64,000 bases of DNA, taken from positions 1,336,687,915 to 1,336,751,914 of the forward strand of contig OY856409.1 in the NCBI GenBank assembly GCA_963693085.1, written 5' to 3'. This DNA is from Alisma plantago-aquatica (taxonomy: Eukaryota; Streptophyta; Magnoliopsida; Alismatales; Alismataceae). Below are positions 1 through 10,407 of the stretch, piece by piece. A model generated the notes under the pieces. That model had not been told where the DNA came from and made no database searches. It worked only from the letters and a program-made list of their open reading frames with translations. Position numbers and translations under genes: made by a program. The stretch's first letter is position 1. Each line of letters starts with the position of its first letter.

Positions 1-241
1 TTTATTTTGGTGTATGAACGAGCATTGCTGTATATATGGAGTTTTCCATAAATTTCCATTTCCACACATCAAAACAACATCGAAATCAGATACCTCATTT
101 CTTGCTGGGAAGAGGATCTAGCGCGTGGGGAGAAAACCCCCTTGATAAATGCAACGACTTTGTTAGATCTTTATAAAAAATATGCCATTTGTGGAGGAGA
201 AAAAAAGGCAGCATAAACCCCTCACCAAGGCACAAGAGACT
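1..241. other. unassigned sequence at window edge
   Basis: AT-rich sequence with no long ORF and no motif I recognise. It lies outside the gypsy-LTR-like block that begins with TGTGGCGACCC at 242. Confidence 0.3.
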
Positions 242-1478
242 TGTGGCGACCCGCCACGCTAAAAAAGATGACTCAAAATTGAAATGTTGATCAAACGCTA
301 AATGGACATATTACCAAAAATGCATAAAATTAAAATTAAGTTAAAATTTCAACATCCAAAAGAATAGTTATACAAAAATCCGTCTTCACATATATGAATA
401 CCAAGTACATTTACATATGTTTCATGGCCTCAGCCACCTCATGTATACAAAAGATGTTATCCAGATATCTACATCATTTACATGGAGCATAACTTTCAAC
501 CAAAAATTTTGAGTCCATATACATCATTTACAAAACCCCATGCCCGGACTTGAGAGTATAAGGACGACTCTAAGACTCTACACAAACTACACCAATCTAA
601 CAACTTCATAGATCTTCAAACTGCGCCTCCTCACTACCACGGGTTTGACCGTGTTGCTGAACACCTAAAAAGGGTGTGGAAACTCATGAGGTGAGACCCA
701 TGTCCCAACGATATGATATAACCTCTTAAACATTTGTTGCTTATAAACAAATTATGTACTTTAAGCATTTTAGGCATACAATATTACAAAGTTGAAAGAC
801 TATACAACTTATATAAAAAGTTCAAGCACAATAATCTCATTTGTCAGAATATGAATCACATATAAAAGCTAGTAAGGAAAGCAAAACAATGATTATCGTT
901 CAATGTGATTCGCCTGATTACCCTAACAATTATACTACACACTGAATTGCATATTTTATTAAGCCCTGAGTAGTTTTAGGTGTACCACTCAAACTAGTAG
1001 CTGACTACTACGAAGTCGAAATCAACCCTGTATAAGATCTAGGATGACCGAAATTCTAAAGATCTCTTCCCCTCAGTCAGTACGAGTAACAACTGTAGTG
1101 GCACATCGACCCAACTACTAAAACAACCTAGTTCATCCTGGGTACACATACCACGACACCAGAAGCCAGGGTATGAACCCTCAAATCCGAGTTACAATCG
1201 CAATCGCTCTCAATTACGTCGACATTCGAGACACGACCTCAACCACTTTCCAAAACCTTAGAGTTAGGATGTTAGGAATATAGCCTCCCTGCACTGCATC
1301 TACTCATTAGTATTTGAGTTCGAGCTCCTTTCGGGTTACTCAGTTTCACTATCCAGCAAGTCTATAGTCACATAACACTACATGATTAAGGGTACACTTG
1401 ATTACTTAAGTAAGATGAATATTCTTGATTGCATCAATCAAGTTACATACAAACACCTAAAAGGTTCTTACAAAATAA
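242..1478 (-). mobile_element. Ty3/gypsy LTR fragment (probable)
   Basis: The block opens with TGTGGCGACCCGCCACG. On the minus strand this gives an LTR-like end ...GGGTCGCCACA. The inner layout resembles the solo LTR at 42078-44847: a phrase about a following-fragment boundary near 665-710 and a comparable AT-rich tail. There is no ORF of note. Resemblance to long gypsy LTRs is an inference from end motif and composition. No target duplication was found, and the right boundary is only where the sequence changes before copia A. Confidence 0.35.
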
Positions 1479-1612
1479 TTGGGGTTTGCAACCTCAGAAG
1501 ATATAAAACGTATAAAACAGTTCCATATAACTCCTAGGTATCCATCCTTAGTCATCAAGAGAATTCATCCCAAATTTCGGACATGTGAAAGCCCATTAGG
1601 GCACTTAGACCC

Positions 1613-1797
1613 TATTAGTATATATATTACGAGTTTTATTATTTGTTGTGTTTTGGGCTTTAGATTTGTCTTGTCTATTAGCCTTTTTTCTTATACCCAA
1701 TATTGCTTATCTCTGCTTTATGTTTTACTGTCTTATCCTATAAAAGAGAGAGCATTGTAATTGTTTTAGATGTCAAATACCATCTTTTCATTCTATA
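1613..1797 (+). repeat. 5' LTR of copia A
   Basis: The segment runs from TATTAGTATATATAT to TTCATTCTATA and ends directly before a primer-binding site. It matches the 3' LTR of copia G (40745-40932) along its length. A TATA-like CCTATAAAAGAG lies at about 1737-1748, the expected Pol II core promoter. The start has TA where most LTRs have TG, a feature shared by all copies of this family here. Confidence 0.85.
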
Positions 1798-1809
1798 TGG
1801 TATCAGAAC
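1798..1809 (+). other. primer-binding site (initiator tRNA-Met)
   Basis: TGGTATCAGAAC differs by one base from TGGTATCAGAGC, the usual plant copia site complementary to the 3' end of initiator tRNA-Met. It abuts the LTR end. Confidence 0.85.
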
Positions 1810-1839
1810 TTTTCGATCCCCCTTAACCCTCCCTCCTCT

Positions 1840-2644
1840 AAAAACCCTAACCCTATGCTTCCTTCACCCTAGCCTAGTCGCCACCCCTCCCATCTCCCCT
1901 CTTCCACCCGCCGCTGCCACCCCTTGTCGCCGCCGCCAATGCTCCTCTTCCTTGCCCACACTGCCCCTTCCCCCTTCCCCCCACTTCTCCCAACCCACCG
2001 CCGCCCCTTCTTCCTCGACCCCCACTTTTCCCAACCCGCCGCTGCCCCTTCACCCTCCTTCCATCCCCGCCGCCACCACCAACCACCCTCCTTGCCCCCC
2101 ACTTCTAGCCACTGCAACCCCCCCTCCACCTTGCCACCGCCACTAATCCCCTCCACATCTCCCCTCTCCGCAGCCACCTCCATCCACCCTTCCCACCTGC
2201 TACTGCCCTCATTTTCATCCCCATCATCCTCCACCATCCTCACCATCATCTAGCCTCCCTACCTACCTCCCTCTCTTCCTTTTTTCTTCGGCTACATCTA
2301 CGTGAACTTTTTAAAATAGCACATTGAAGGTTCAAAAAGTTCTACATGTACTATCTGCCTGCACCTCATGGTTGAGTAATGGTTCTCTCCACGGTGGCGT
2401 AGGTTCTTCTCCGTTCTATATTGCCCGTCTATGGTTTTTTTTTCTGGTCTGATGCGTCAGATCCTCTGTTGATGCTATCTGCCCCCGTACGGGTTTTACC
2501 GGATCTGTTGATCGGTTCCTTTCTGCTGCCCATGTGTTGGGTTTCTACTGCCTACTGACTATTGCTACTACCTGCTATCTGCTGCTACCTGTCGTCACGT
2601 TTCTTCTCCCTACAATTGATTACTGTTATCTCTTGCAACCTCTA
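1840..2644 (+). other. pyrimidine-rich 5' leader of copia A
   Basis: This is the untranslated leader between primer-binding site and gag. The first 400 bases are almost pure C/T with CCGCC runs, which creates long but meaningless proline-rich ORFs on the plus strand and glycine-rich ones on the minus strand. Equivalent tracts sit in copia E (27920-28200) and G (36020-36170), so the tract belongs to the element rather than to a host gene. Confidence 0.7.
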
Positions 2645-3553
2645 ATGGCGTCCACTGACCCTCTGCGGATGCTTTGCGTCATGACGGTTAAGTTGAATGG
2701 ATCTAACTACCATACCTGGTCCGCCTCCTTCAAGCTTTATGTTAAGGTTCAAGGACGTCACTCCCATCTTACTGTTGTTGCCCCGACTGTTCCTGCTACG
2801 ACTGTTAATGATAAAACAAAACAGGTGTATGATCTCTGGACGAAGGAAGACTCCTGCATCATGACCTGGACGGTCAATAGTGCCGAGCCTAAGATCAACC
2901 AATCCCTTCTTCGACTTCGGACTGTAAAAGACGTGGGATCAACTCTCCCATGTTTATTCACACCAACAAAACCCAAAAAGGTGTTTGAGATTTTCAAACA
3001 CTTGGCCAAGACGAAGTACTCCGCTATTGAGTCTGTAGAAGATTACTACAACCAATGTTGTGCGCTATGGCACAAATTTTAGATCTATCACCCGCTCTCT
3101 GCTGATATAAAAGAAATCCAACGGCAGTGGAATGAACTTCAGCTAGTTCAGTTCCTTGTTGGTTTACCACATTCTTTTGCTGGTGTCGTCGATCAAATCT
3201 TGTCCAGCGATCCGCTGCCTACTTTGATGGATGTTCTTAAAAGAGTTCAGAGATTACCTTCTGTCTCCCCAATTTCTCCTGACTTATCTGATGCAACTGC
3301 TCTTGCTGTCTGTTCCAGTGACACTTATCGTGGTCGTGGACAGGTCTGGTCGCTCCACTGGTGGGCTCGGTCGAGGATCTTACTCGGGTCCGTCAGGTTC
3401 TTACACATCTGGCCCCAACACTGCCTCGATTGAGCAGTGCTACTGTAACTACTGCAAGCACACAAACCATAATGAAGACCGCTGCTGGATCAAGCATGAC
3501 AAACCCGCATGGGCAAACCAAGTGACGTCTGATCAGCCTGACACTGCCCCATA
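2645..3553 (+). pseudogene. copia A gag pseudogene
   Basis: Gag would form the virus-like particle and bind RNA. The start ATG at 2645 (MASTDPLRMLCVMTVKLNGS) is chosen because B, E and G have homologous starts at the same place. The copia Gag core is readable (NYHTWSASFKLYVKVQGRHSHL, then VEDYYNQC and LVQFLVGLPHSFAGVVDQIL). A stop at 3080-3082 interrupts it, and a frameshift near 3340-3360 moves the reading frame before the Gly/Arg-rich segment. An intact CCHC zinc knuckle, CNYCKHTNHNEDRC, lies near 3447-3485. The copy is inactive. Confidence 0.85.
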
Positions 3554-4668
3554 GTCGTCCACCCAACCTCCTGCAGATTGGATCCGCTCAGAATTTGAAA
3601 AGCTACTTCAGGCTTGTCTGGCTTCCTCCGCTAAGGCCTCCTCTACTAATGAAGGTTTTGCTCTTCTTGCCTCTTCTGCACAGTCCGATAAACATACATG
3701 GGTGATTCATTCTAGAGCAACCTCACATAGTTTTGGCAATCATGCTTCTGAACTGCTTAAGACTTCAACTGTTCCGCTTGTTACCCTTGTCGATGGTTCT
3801 CAAACGCCTGTTTCTAGAATTGGGAATATCTGCACTCCTGGTCGACTTTTATTATGTTAAATTCCCGATTAATCTGTTATCTGTGAGTAGAACTATTAAG
3901 AGCCTACGATGCTCTATAACTTTTGACCCAGATGGTGTTGTCTTTCAGGATCCACGCACGAGGATGAAGATTGGTTCGGGCCATCAGGAACCAGACTGCT
4001 TATACTACCTGGATACGCCGAAGATTGTTGCTCTACTGACTGCTTCTGTGACAGGTAGATTGGGACACCCTTCTCCTGCTAAGTTGAAGCATTTACTGCA
4101 TGATATTTTTTGTTCAGTTTTTCATTGTGAAATATGCCAGTTGGGCAAACAAACTAGATCTACTTTTTCCAAAAAAACTTGTATTGGCTCAAAACAACTG
4201 TTTGATATAGTGCATGCTGACATTTGTGGCCCCTGTTCTGTTATCAGTATTTCTGGCTTTCAGTACTTTGTGAGTTTTATTGATGACTTCTCTAGAACTA
4301 CCTGGTTATTTTTGTTAAAGGACAGATCTCATATAGTTGATATTATTACATCTTTTTTTGCTGAGATTCGTACGCAGTTTGATAAACCTATAAAAATCTT
4401 CCGTACTAATAATTCCCTTGAATTTATGCAAACCTTTGTCAGTCTTTTTTGTCGGAAAATGGGTACCATGCATCCCACTTCTTGTGCAGACACACCCCAA
4501 CAGAATGGGGTTGTAGAACATAAGAATCGCCACCTTCTTGAGGTTGGCCGAACTCTTCTCTTCACTACAATGTCCCCAAATTTTTTTGCCAGAAGCAGTA
4601 TCCACCGCATGTTACCTCATTAATTGCATGCCTTCTTCTGTTCTTGGCAATCAAGTGCCATATCAAAA
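3554..4668 (+). pseudogene. copia A protease-integrase pseudogene
   Basis: The protease motif that reads DSG in relatives is seen as WVIHSRATSH near 3699, so the catalytic Asp is His and the Gly is Arg. After broken frames near 3800-3870, an integrase reading frame covers 3733-4623: the GHPSPAKLKHL zinc-domain region, then HADICGP with the first catalytic Asp. The second catalytic Asp is replaced by Asn (FRTNNSLEF), and Glu follows in NGVVEHKNRH. The HHCC segment retains CEICQLGKQT. The coding region ends at the truncation. Neither enzyme could be active. Confidence 0.85.
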
Positions 4669-4867
4669 TAGTAATAATTTCGTGTAGGAGTATCACCAAC
4701 ATATGAAACTTAGCAGAGAGCTTAATGAGTCATAAGCAAGACCATACCCAAAATTTCATTGTAGAATTCCAATGGATGTAAGAGTTATGGCATTTGTAAG
4801 AAATAGGGAATCACATGCTCAAAACCTATGATGAAAGAGCTACTTCAGTACTGGGGTTCCGTCCAAC
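4669..4867 (-). mobile_element. Ty3/gypsy LTR fragment, left part
   Basis: On the minus strand this reads like the 3' (U5) part of a long gypsy LTR: an AT-rich, gene-free stretch ending near ATTATTACTA. It is continuous with 7379-8990 once the hAT element and one copy of its 8-bp duplication are removed. The family call is an inference from composition and from the TATA region in the right part. Confidence 0.4.
4860..4867. repeat. target-site duplication, left copy (hAT)
   Basis: CGTCCAAC, identical to 7371-7378 at the other end of the transposon. Confidence 0.85.
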
Positions 4868-5049
4868 CATAGTAACAACATTCGGCGTTTTAAACGCGAA
4901 TTTTTCGTCCACCGTATGTTACACTCGTTTTATACTGTAAACCGTTTTATACGGGTATTAAACGTGTTTTATACATATTATTCGTTTTAGATGCGTTTAT
5001 TTCGTTTTTTTACGTTTTAAACAGTGGTGTTCGGCCCACTTATTCTATC

Positions 5050-5930
5050 CATCGCGACAGTATTTTCTCAAAACCCTCGACACCTCCGCTAGAACCCCCG
5101 ACTTCCCCGCGCCTCCCGTTCAACTCGTACCTCTCTTGCGCCTAACGGATCACTCAGGAGCTTGGCGGAGCACCTGCCGGAGCACTATCAGAGCACGGCG
5201 AGGAGCACCACCCTGTGTCGTTGAGGATCACTGCCCTATTGCCGCCTACGTCTGCTGCTGTGCTGCGACGCGCCGACACCAAGAAACTCACGGCTGCTTC
5301 TCCAGGTATGTCCCCTCTCTATTTTATTTTTTCTTCTACTTCTTCCCCTCCTCCTTCGTCCCCTCTTCTCCTAATCTTCTTTGATCTTCCCGCAATCATC
5401 CTCCGTCCGCCCTATTGCCGCAATCATCCTCCTTCGTTCCCTCTTCTCACTGCCCTATTGCCGCAATCATACTCCTTCCCCTCCTTCGTCCCCTCTTCTC
5501 ACTGCCCTATTGCCACAATCATCCTCCGTCCGCCCTCATCCCCTCACTCATATACCCACTCCATCAGCAGATCAGCTCACAACTGCAGCAGCAAAATCGG
5601 CTGCTTAGTCACCTTCCCCCCCATCTTCCCGCCCCATCATCCCCTATCATCACCTAGTTGCTGCGGCCGTAAGAAATCAGCAGGTTTTTGTGGCCATGAA
5701 AGCCATCTCCGACCACCCCCTATCATCCCCGCCAACAGTCACCCTCCCTTGAACCTTCCTCTTCAAGTTTTCCTCCAAGCAATCACGTTTCTTCCCTTCT
5801 CCACTATCGCCTGTCCCAAACTCCGTCAATTTTTTTTATTACTGCTTCACTTCTCCCAATTCCTCCTCCCCCGTATCACCCTGCCCTTTCTCCTCTAGCA
5901 ATCCAGGTCCCAGGAACAACTCTTGTTTAC
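5050..5930 (+). other. C-rich interior of the hAT element
   Basis: A pyrimidine-rich block with several overlapping open frames, none resembling a transposase or other known family. It could be a leftover 5' exon and intron of the autonomous parent or captured host sequence. I cannot tell which. Repetition inside it (5395-5545) explains part of its openness. Confidence 0.4.
5395..5545 (+). repeat. short tandem repeat, about 45-bp unit
   Basis: The phrase CCCTATTGCCGCAATCAT recurs three times (about 5410, 5453 and, with one change, 5505), with CTCCTTCGTCCCCTCTTCTCA-like spacers shared between the last two units. Confidence 0.7.
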
Positions 5931-6242
5931 TAAGTCTTATTGTTATAATCTTCATAATTACAACAACACCTCTTGTATTTCCCCTACTCATTGGTCTTCT
6001 TCTTGTTTTTTCTCCTTGTTGATTTGTTACAGCTCAAAGAGGCTGCTTCCGTTGGAGGTGTGACACGAGTTAGTCACAATCACGATTGAAGTTGTAGCCT
6101 TGTAGGCGATCTGCGTTCTACATACTACAGAAATTAACTGTAAGTCTATAAATTGACTAATTAAACCTTCTTATTTATATCAGTTCATGAGCAATTGTTA
6201 TTTATTGGATGACGTTCTTGTATATTAGATTTATGTCTTACT

Positions 6243-6244
<2 letters not shown>

Positions 6245-6297
<53 letters not shown>
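6245..6297. repeat. (TA)n microsatellite
   Basis: About 26 uninterrupted TA units directly left of the tandem MITE copies. Confidence 0.95.
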
Positions 6298-6302
<5 letters not shown>

Positions 6303-7198
6303 AGCTAGAATACACTTGAGTGTACAGATCGCACGAATACACTCAAGTGTGTTTGCATATCAAGACTGTTTTTTGCCAAATGTAAACCATTGATCTTCAC
6401 CGTCATACTATAACTAGGCTACATACAAATTTTGAGCCCATTTGGATGAGTGTAAGTCACTCATCCAAGGGCAACAAAATCGACGCGCGAAACTAATTTG
6501 AAATACATAATTTTTGCGATCTTCATAGCATGAGCTATACATATCCAAATGTGCTCAAATTTTGCGTATGAGTTGTTCACAAGATGTTTAAGAAGATCAA
6601 CGAATTAGATTTTCAAAAAAAAATATTGCATCGTGGAAAACTACTTGAGTGTATTCCAATCCGGATACACTCGAGTGTATTCTAGCCTAACTCTATATAG
6701 AGTTAGGCTAGAATACACTCGAGTGTACAGATCGCACGAATACACTCAAGTGTGTTTGCATATCAAGACTGTTTTTTGCCAAATGTAAACCGTTGATCTT
6801 CACCGTCATACTATAACTAGGCTACATACAAATTTTGAGCCCATTTGGATGAGTGTAAGTCACTCATCCAAGGGCAACAAAATCGACGCGCGAAACTAAT
6901 TTGAAATACATAATTTTTGCGATCTTCATAGCATGAGCTATACATATCCAAATGTGCTCAAATTTTACGTATGAGTTGTTCACAAGATGTTTAAGAAGAT
7001 CAACGGATTAGATTTTCAAAAAAAATATTGCATCGTGGAAAACTACTTGAGTGTATTCCGATCCGGATACACTCGAGTGTATTCTAGCCTAACTCTATAT
7101 AGAGTTAGGCTAGAATACACTCGAGTGTACGGATCGCACGAATACACTCAAGTGTGTTTGCATATCAAGACTGTTTTTTGCCAAATGTAAACCGTTGA
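6298..7198. mobile_element. MITE present as 2.25 tandem copies
   Basis: Units lie at 6298-6694, 6699-7096 and 7101-7198 (truncated). Each begins AGAGTTAGGCTAGAATACAC and ends with its inverse, so each has inverted termini of about 29 bp that also contain the palindrome TACACTCGAGTGTA. At the two junctions the inverted ends face each other across ATAT, making a 24-bp perfect palindrome. The first two units are nearly identical. No coding capacity is visible. The superfamily is not assigned; TA-rich flanks are compatible with several groups. Confidence 0.8.
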
Positions 7199-7370
7199 CC
7201 CTATATATATATATATATATACATCCATTTTTTTCCCGACTTTTTCCCGAATAGTTGACCGTACTTTTACCGTACATTAACCTTTTTTAGCCAAATTTTC
7301 CGCATATTTCCCGAATTCCGAATTTTTCTACCCGACCGTACGTATCCTGAATACCGAATTTGTGACTATG

Positions 7371-7378
7371 CGTCCAAC
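7371..7378. repeat. target-site duplication, right copy (hAT)
   Basis: CGTCCAAC, identical to 4860-4867. Confidence 0.85.
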
Positions 7379-8990
7379 CATCTTTTCAGCACTAACAATG
7401 ATTACAAATCCTAAATTAGCATAGGATAATCATCAATTAGCAAAGAATAGTACATGGGTCGGATTTTTGTTCTTTGGATACCAAAATATCACATTTATGA
7501 CACTTTTAGGAGCATTACACTGATTATTTTCGGATTTCAGACCTCGCATGTTCAAAGGAAGGCTCATTTTACATTAGTAAAATGCTCAGAGTTTAAAGGA
7601 AACTTAAGAACTCGTATTATCATCCTTCTTGTACAAAACGGTGCATAAAAATCATCTATTCTCGTTTTACGGTTTATCATAGAACAAGATATATGTGTTG
7701 ATATGTGTTGCATGTTATAAGTAAGCAAGAAACGGATTAAAAGTTATATCACTCGCCTTGTTAGAGAAGAAACCAAGATCGAAGAGGAGAAACTTCGAAA
7801 TCAGCAACAAGGCATCACATAGGGTCCGTCAAAGCTCCAAAAATAAAGTGTATCTAAGACAAGAAGAAAAGAAAAGAGAGTCCTTCATCCACATGCACGA
7901 GTTTCCAACAAGAACGCCATAACACCAAGATGAAAGAGAGCAAGAAGGAACATTAAGAAAAATGGTTAAAGGGAAAGATCTTACATGAAGAAAATAAGAA
8001 TTACGGTCAAAATCCTTCGGATCGTCCTAGGAAAACTCGATCTAGCACATGCATCCACGAACTACAGCTCGACAAGCGCCGATGAACCTCCGTCGGTCTC
8101 TCGGAAATCTCGTCGGGCTCCTCCAGGTGCAACTGATGCTTCGTCAAATGTATGAAAGGAGAGAAGGGGGGTATTTATAGCTGGGCTAAAACTGGCTTCT
8201 CGTCGGTCAGAAGATAATTCATCGATCGATGCTCGGTTGTCGGTTCAGCACGCTCACAAAACTTCGTTGACTTAGAAAACTCATCGTTCCACTTGCCTGA
8301 AACTCCCTCGGTCAAACGTGAATAATCCCCGCCAGCATCAGTTTTGAAAATTCGTCAGTCAAACACGCACAGAAGTTTCATCGATCTCGTACAAACAAAA
8401 TACTCATCGGTCACCCAAGTTCATCGGCTCGATGATCTGTCAAGATTCCATCGGTCAACTACCTCGTCCGCTAGCTACTTTGAATTTTTTTTCTGCCAGC
8501 CAAGACTTTGTTGACCTCAAGACTTGTGGGGAACTGAGGATCCATCGACCAGACGATATAACAAAATTCCATCTGTTGATGGAAACACAACACTACTACT
8601 AAACAAATCATACATATATAACCCCATGAAATTTTAAAAGCATCCCAAGGATAAGAAAATTTGTAAGATTCTTAAAAATATTATGAAGCAACTCAAGCAA
8701 GTGTAAAAATTATTGTTTGACCCTAGGAAAGGGTAATTTGCATAAGGGTCCACATGTTACATAAAATTGTATAACTTGAGTGAATAAGGTCTGATTTGAT
8801 TCAAATTTTAATCATAGCTTGTTCATCATCTTGTATTAAAACATATATTGGTGTTTAGTTAGGAAATCAAGCATCCAATTAAGACAAACATGTATGTTTA
8901 AGTATAAGCAATAGAAGCCATGAAACAACCTACGGGCAAACAGGGAGAGTTGGATGATGTATGCAAGTCTCTCCTTTCTTTTTCTTCTCT
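7379..8990 (-). mobile_element. Ty3/gypsy LTR fragment, right part
   Basis: Read on the minus strand, GCTATAAATACCCC at about 8170-8185 is a good TATA box. It is followed downstream by a short GC-richer leader and then long AT-rich sequence, the usual U3-R-U5 plan of long plant gypsy LTRs. Upstream there are repeated GACCGA/GTCGGT phrases. No ORF is coding. Neither end of the LTR is clear. The part beyond about 8600 is less certain. Confidence 0.4.
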
Positions 8991-9027
8991 TCTATATGTT
9001 TAAGATTTGTAGGAGCTTCCTTCTTTG

Positions 9028-9139
9028 ATACCATGTTAGATAGAAAATTGGTGGCTAATATGTATTTTGTGTTAGTGTAACCCTACTCCTATATAGAGGA
9101 AAGGGGACACACAAACTTGGAATCATCCGGAATGGATTA
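9028..9139 (-). mobile_element. copia-type LTR scrap interrupted by copia B
   Basis: TTTGATACCATGTTAG (9025-9040) is a degenerate primer-binding site next to an LTR start on the minus strand. CTCCTATATAGAGG at about 9088-9101 is TATA-like. The scrap runs to the copia B insertion point and probably resumes at 13946. This is an old, short remnant. Confidence 0.45.
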
Positions 9140-9336
9140 TATAGAATATGAAAAAGGTTTATTACTTGATGATCTAACAAAATACAAGGGACTCTCTTTT
9201 GTAGGACAAGAAAATAAGCCTATTGTCAGAGATAGGCAATATGGAATAATAGAAAAAGGCTAGAGACAAGTCAAGTCTAAAGCCCATAACAAAGAAAATA
9301 ACAATAAACATAAAGCAATAAAGCACATATACTAAA
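9140..9336 (-). repeat. 3' LTR of copia B
   Basis: About 197 bp, ending at the polypurine tract complement. About 96 percent identical by eye to 13748-13945. Confidence 0.88.
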
Positions 9337-9347
9337 ACTCCCCCTCA
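9337..9347 (-). other. polypurine tract of copia B
   Basis: ACTCCCCCTCA on the plus strand, i.e. a TGAGGGGGAGT purine run on the minus strand just before the 3' LTR. It is the plus-strand DNA primer site. Confidence 0.85.
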
Positions 9348-10407
9348 TGCTGGAGCGTAGATATCAATCGTGCCCAGCTTGTCAACCATGCTATGGAATC
9401 CGGCCTTGGGAAGAGATTTGGTGAAGATATCAGCCACTTGATCAGACGTATGAGTGTACGGAGTGGAGATAGCACCAAACTGAACAACCTCTCTGAAAAA
9501 ATGACAATCCACCTCAACGTCTTTAGTTCGCTCATGAAAGGTTGGATTGCTAGCAATAATGATAGCAGCCTTATTATCACAATGCATAGAAATAGGAGCA
9601 GAGTCAGATATACCTTCCTTTAGAAGCCCATGAACCCATAAAAGTTCGCATGCAGTATGAGCCATAGCTCGATACTCAGCTTCAACACTGGATCGGGCAA
9701 CAACAGTTTGTTTTTACTACGCCAGGTAACAAGGTTACCACCTACAAAGGTGCAGTAACCAGAAGTAGATTTGCGGTCTGAGCGGCTGCCTGCATAGTCA
9801 GAGAGAATACCCTGTGATTTTACAGTGCCCGTGATTTTTATACAATAAGCCTTTGCCTGGAGAATTTTTCAGATTTTTCAAAATGTGACACTGTCGGGGT
9901 TTATCCAGATATCGGCTAAGCCGACCGCAGAAGTGATATCAGATATATAAGTTTTCCCACCAGTCGGCGATATTGATGGTGGTCAGGATATGGAGAAGTA
10001 TCATCATCCCAGTTTGTATTAGGATCTAAAGGAGTAGCAATGGGTTTTGCACCAAGAATATCTGTGTCCGACAACAGATGTAGAACATATTTTCTCTGAT
10101 ATAAGCACACACCTAAAGAAGATCGAGAAACTTCAATACCCAAAAAATATCTTAATTTACCCGGATCTTTAGTGACAAAGTGTCACCAAATATTCCTTAG
10201 TGGCCTAATGCATGTTTGATCACTCCCAGATAAAATAATATCATCAACATACACAATTATGACAACCAGGTCAGAGACAGTTTTCTTAATGAACACAGAG
10301 TGATCAGAATGAGAACGACGAAAGCCAAACTGCTGAAGGATATTACTGAGCTTATCAAACCTGGCACGGGGATTATGTTTCAGTCCATAGATGGCTTTAC
10401 GCAGCCA
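9345..10407 (-). pseudogene. copia B reverse transcriptase C-terminus and RNase H
   Basis: Broken frames carry the RT active-site motif YVDD, intact at 10240-10251, followed by GIEVSRSSLGVCLYQRKYVLHLL and GKLIYL (9916-10143). After a decayed stretch comes a 106-residue RNase H end (9345-9665) with MHCDNKAA, HERTKDVEVDCHFFREVV and TKSLPKAGFHSMVDKLG, ending IDIYAPA. The RT-to-RNase H junction is frame-shifted at several places. These would copy the RNA genome and degrade the template if intact. They cannot be made as one protein here. Confidence 0.85.

Larger units (their letters stand above)
1613..4668 (+). mobile_element. copia A: 3'-truncated Ty1/copia retrotransposon
   Basis: The order seen is 5' LTR, primer-binding site, C-rich leader, gag, protease and integrase, all on the plus strand. 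The copy stops abruptly near 4668, inside the region after the integrase core. The homologous position in copia G (about 38563) continues into further coding sequence. Reverse transcriptase, RNase H and the 3' LTR are absent. It shares family with copia B and G: near-identical LTR start, leader wording and protein sequence. It cannot move by itself. The gypsy LTR fragment begins at the break. Confidence 0.9.
4868..7370. mobile_element. hAT-type DNA transposon, non-autonomous, 2.5 kb
   Basis: The left end CATAGTAACAACATTCGGCG and the right end, read in reverse complement as CATAGTCACAAATTCGGTAT, form imperfect terminal inverted repeats. They are bounded by perfect 8-bp direct repeats CGTCCAAC (4860-4867 and 7371-7378). 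An 8-bp target duplication is the hallmark of hAT transposase. No transposase ORF is visible. The left interior holds TTTTAAACG-like subterminal repeats and a C-rich block, and the right part holds a (TA)n tract and tandem MITE copies. The MITE at 26808-27277 has related termini. Confidence 0.85.

Noticed and set aside
1703..2253. Proline- and glycine-rich ORFs on both strands, looking like a cell-wall or structural protein gene
   Set aside because: They sit in the C-rich leader of copia A; equivalent leaders in E and G give different proteins. Openness follows from composition.
5136..5898. Long plus-strand ORFs in the hAT interior
   Set aside because: Tandem repetition and C/T bias explain them; no transposase or other family residues are present.
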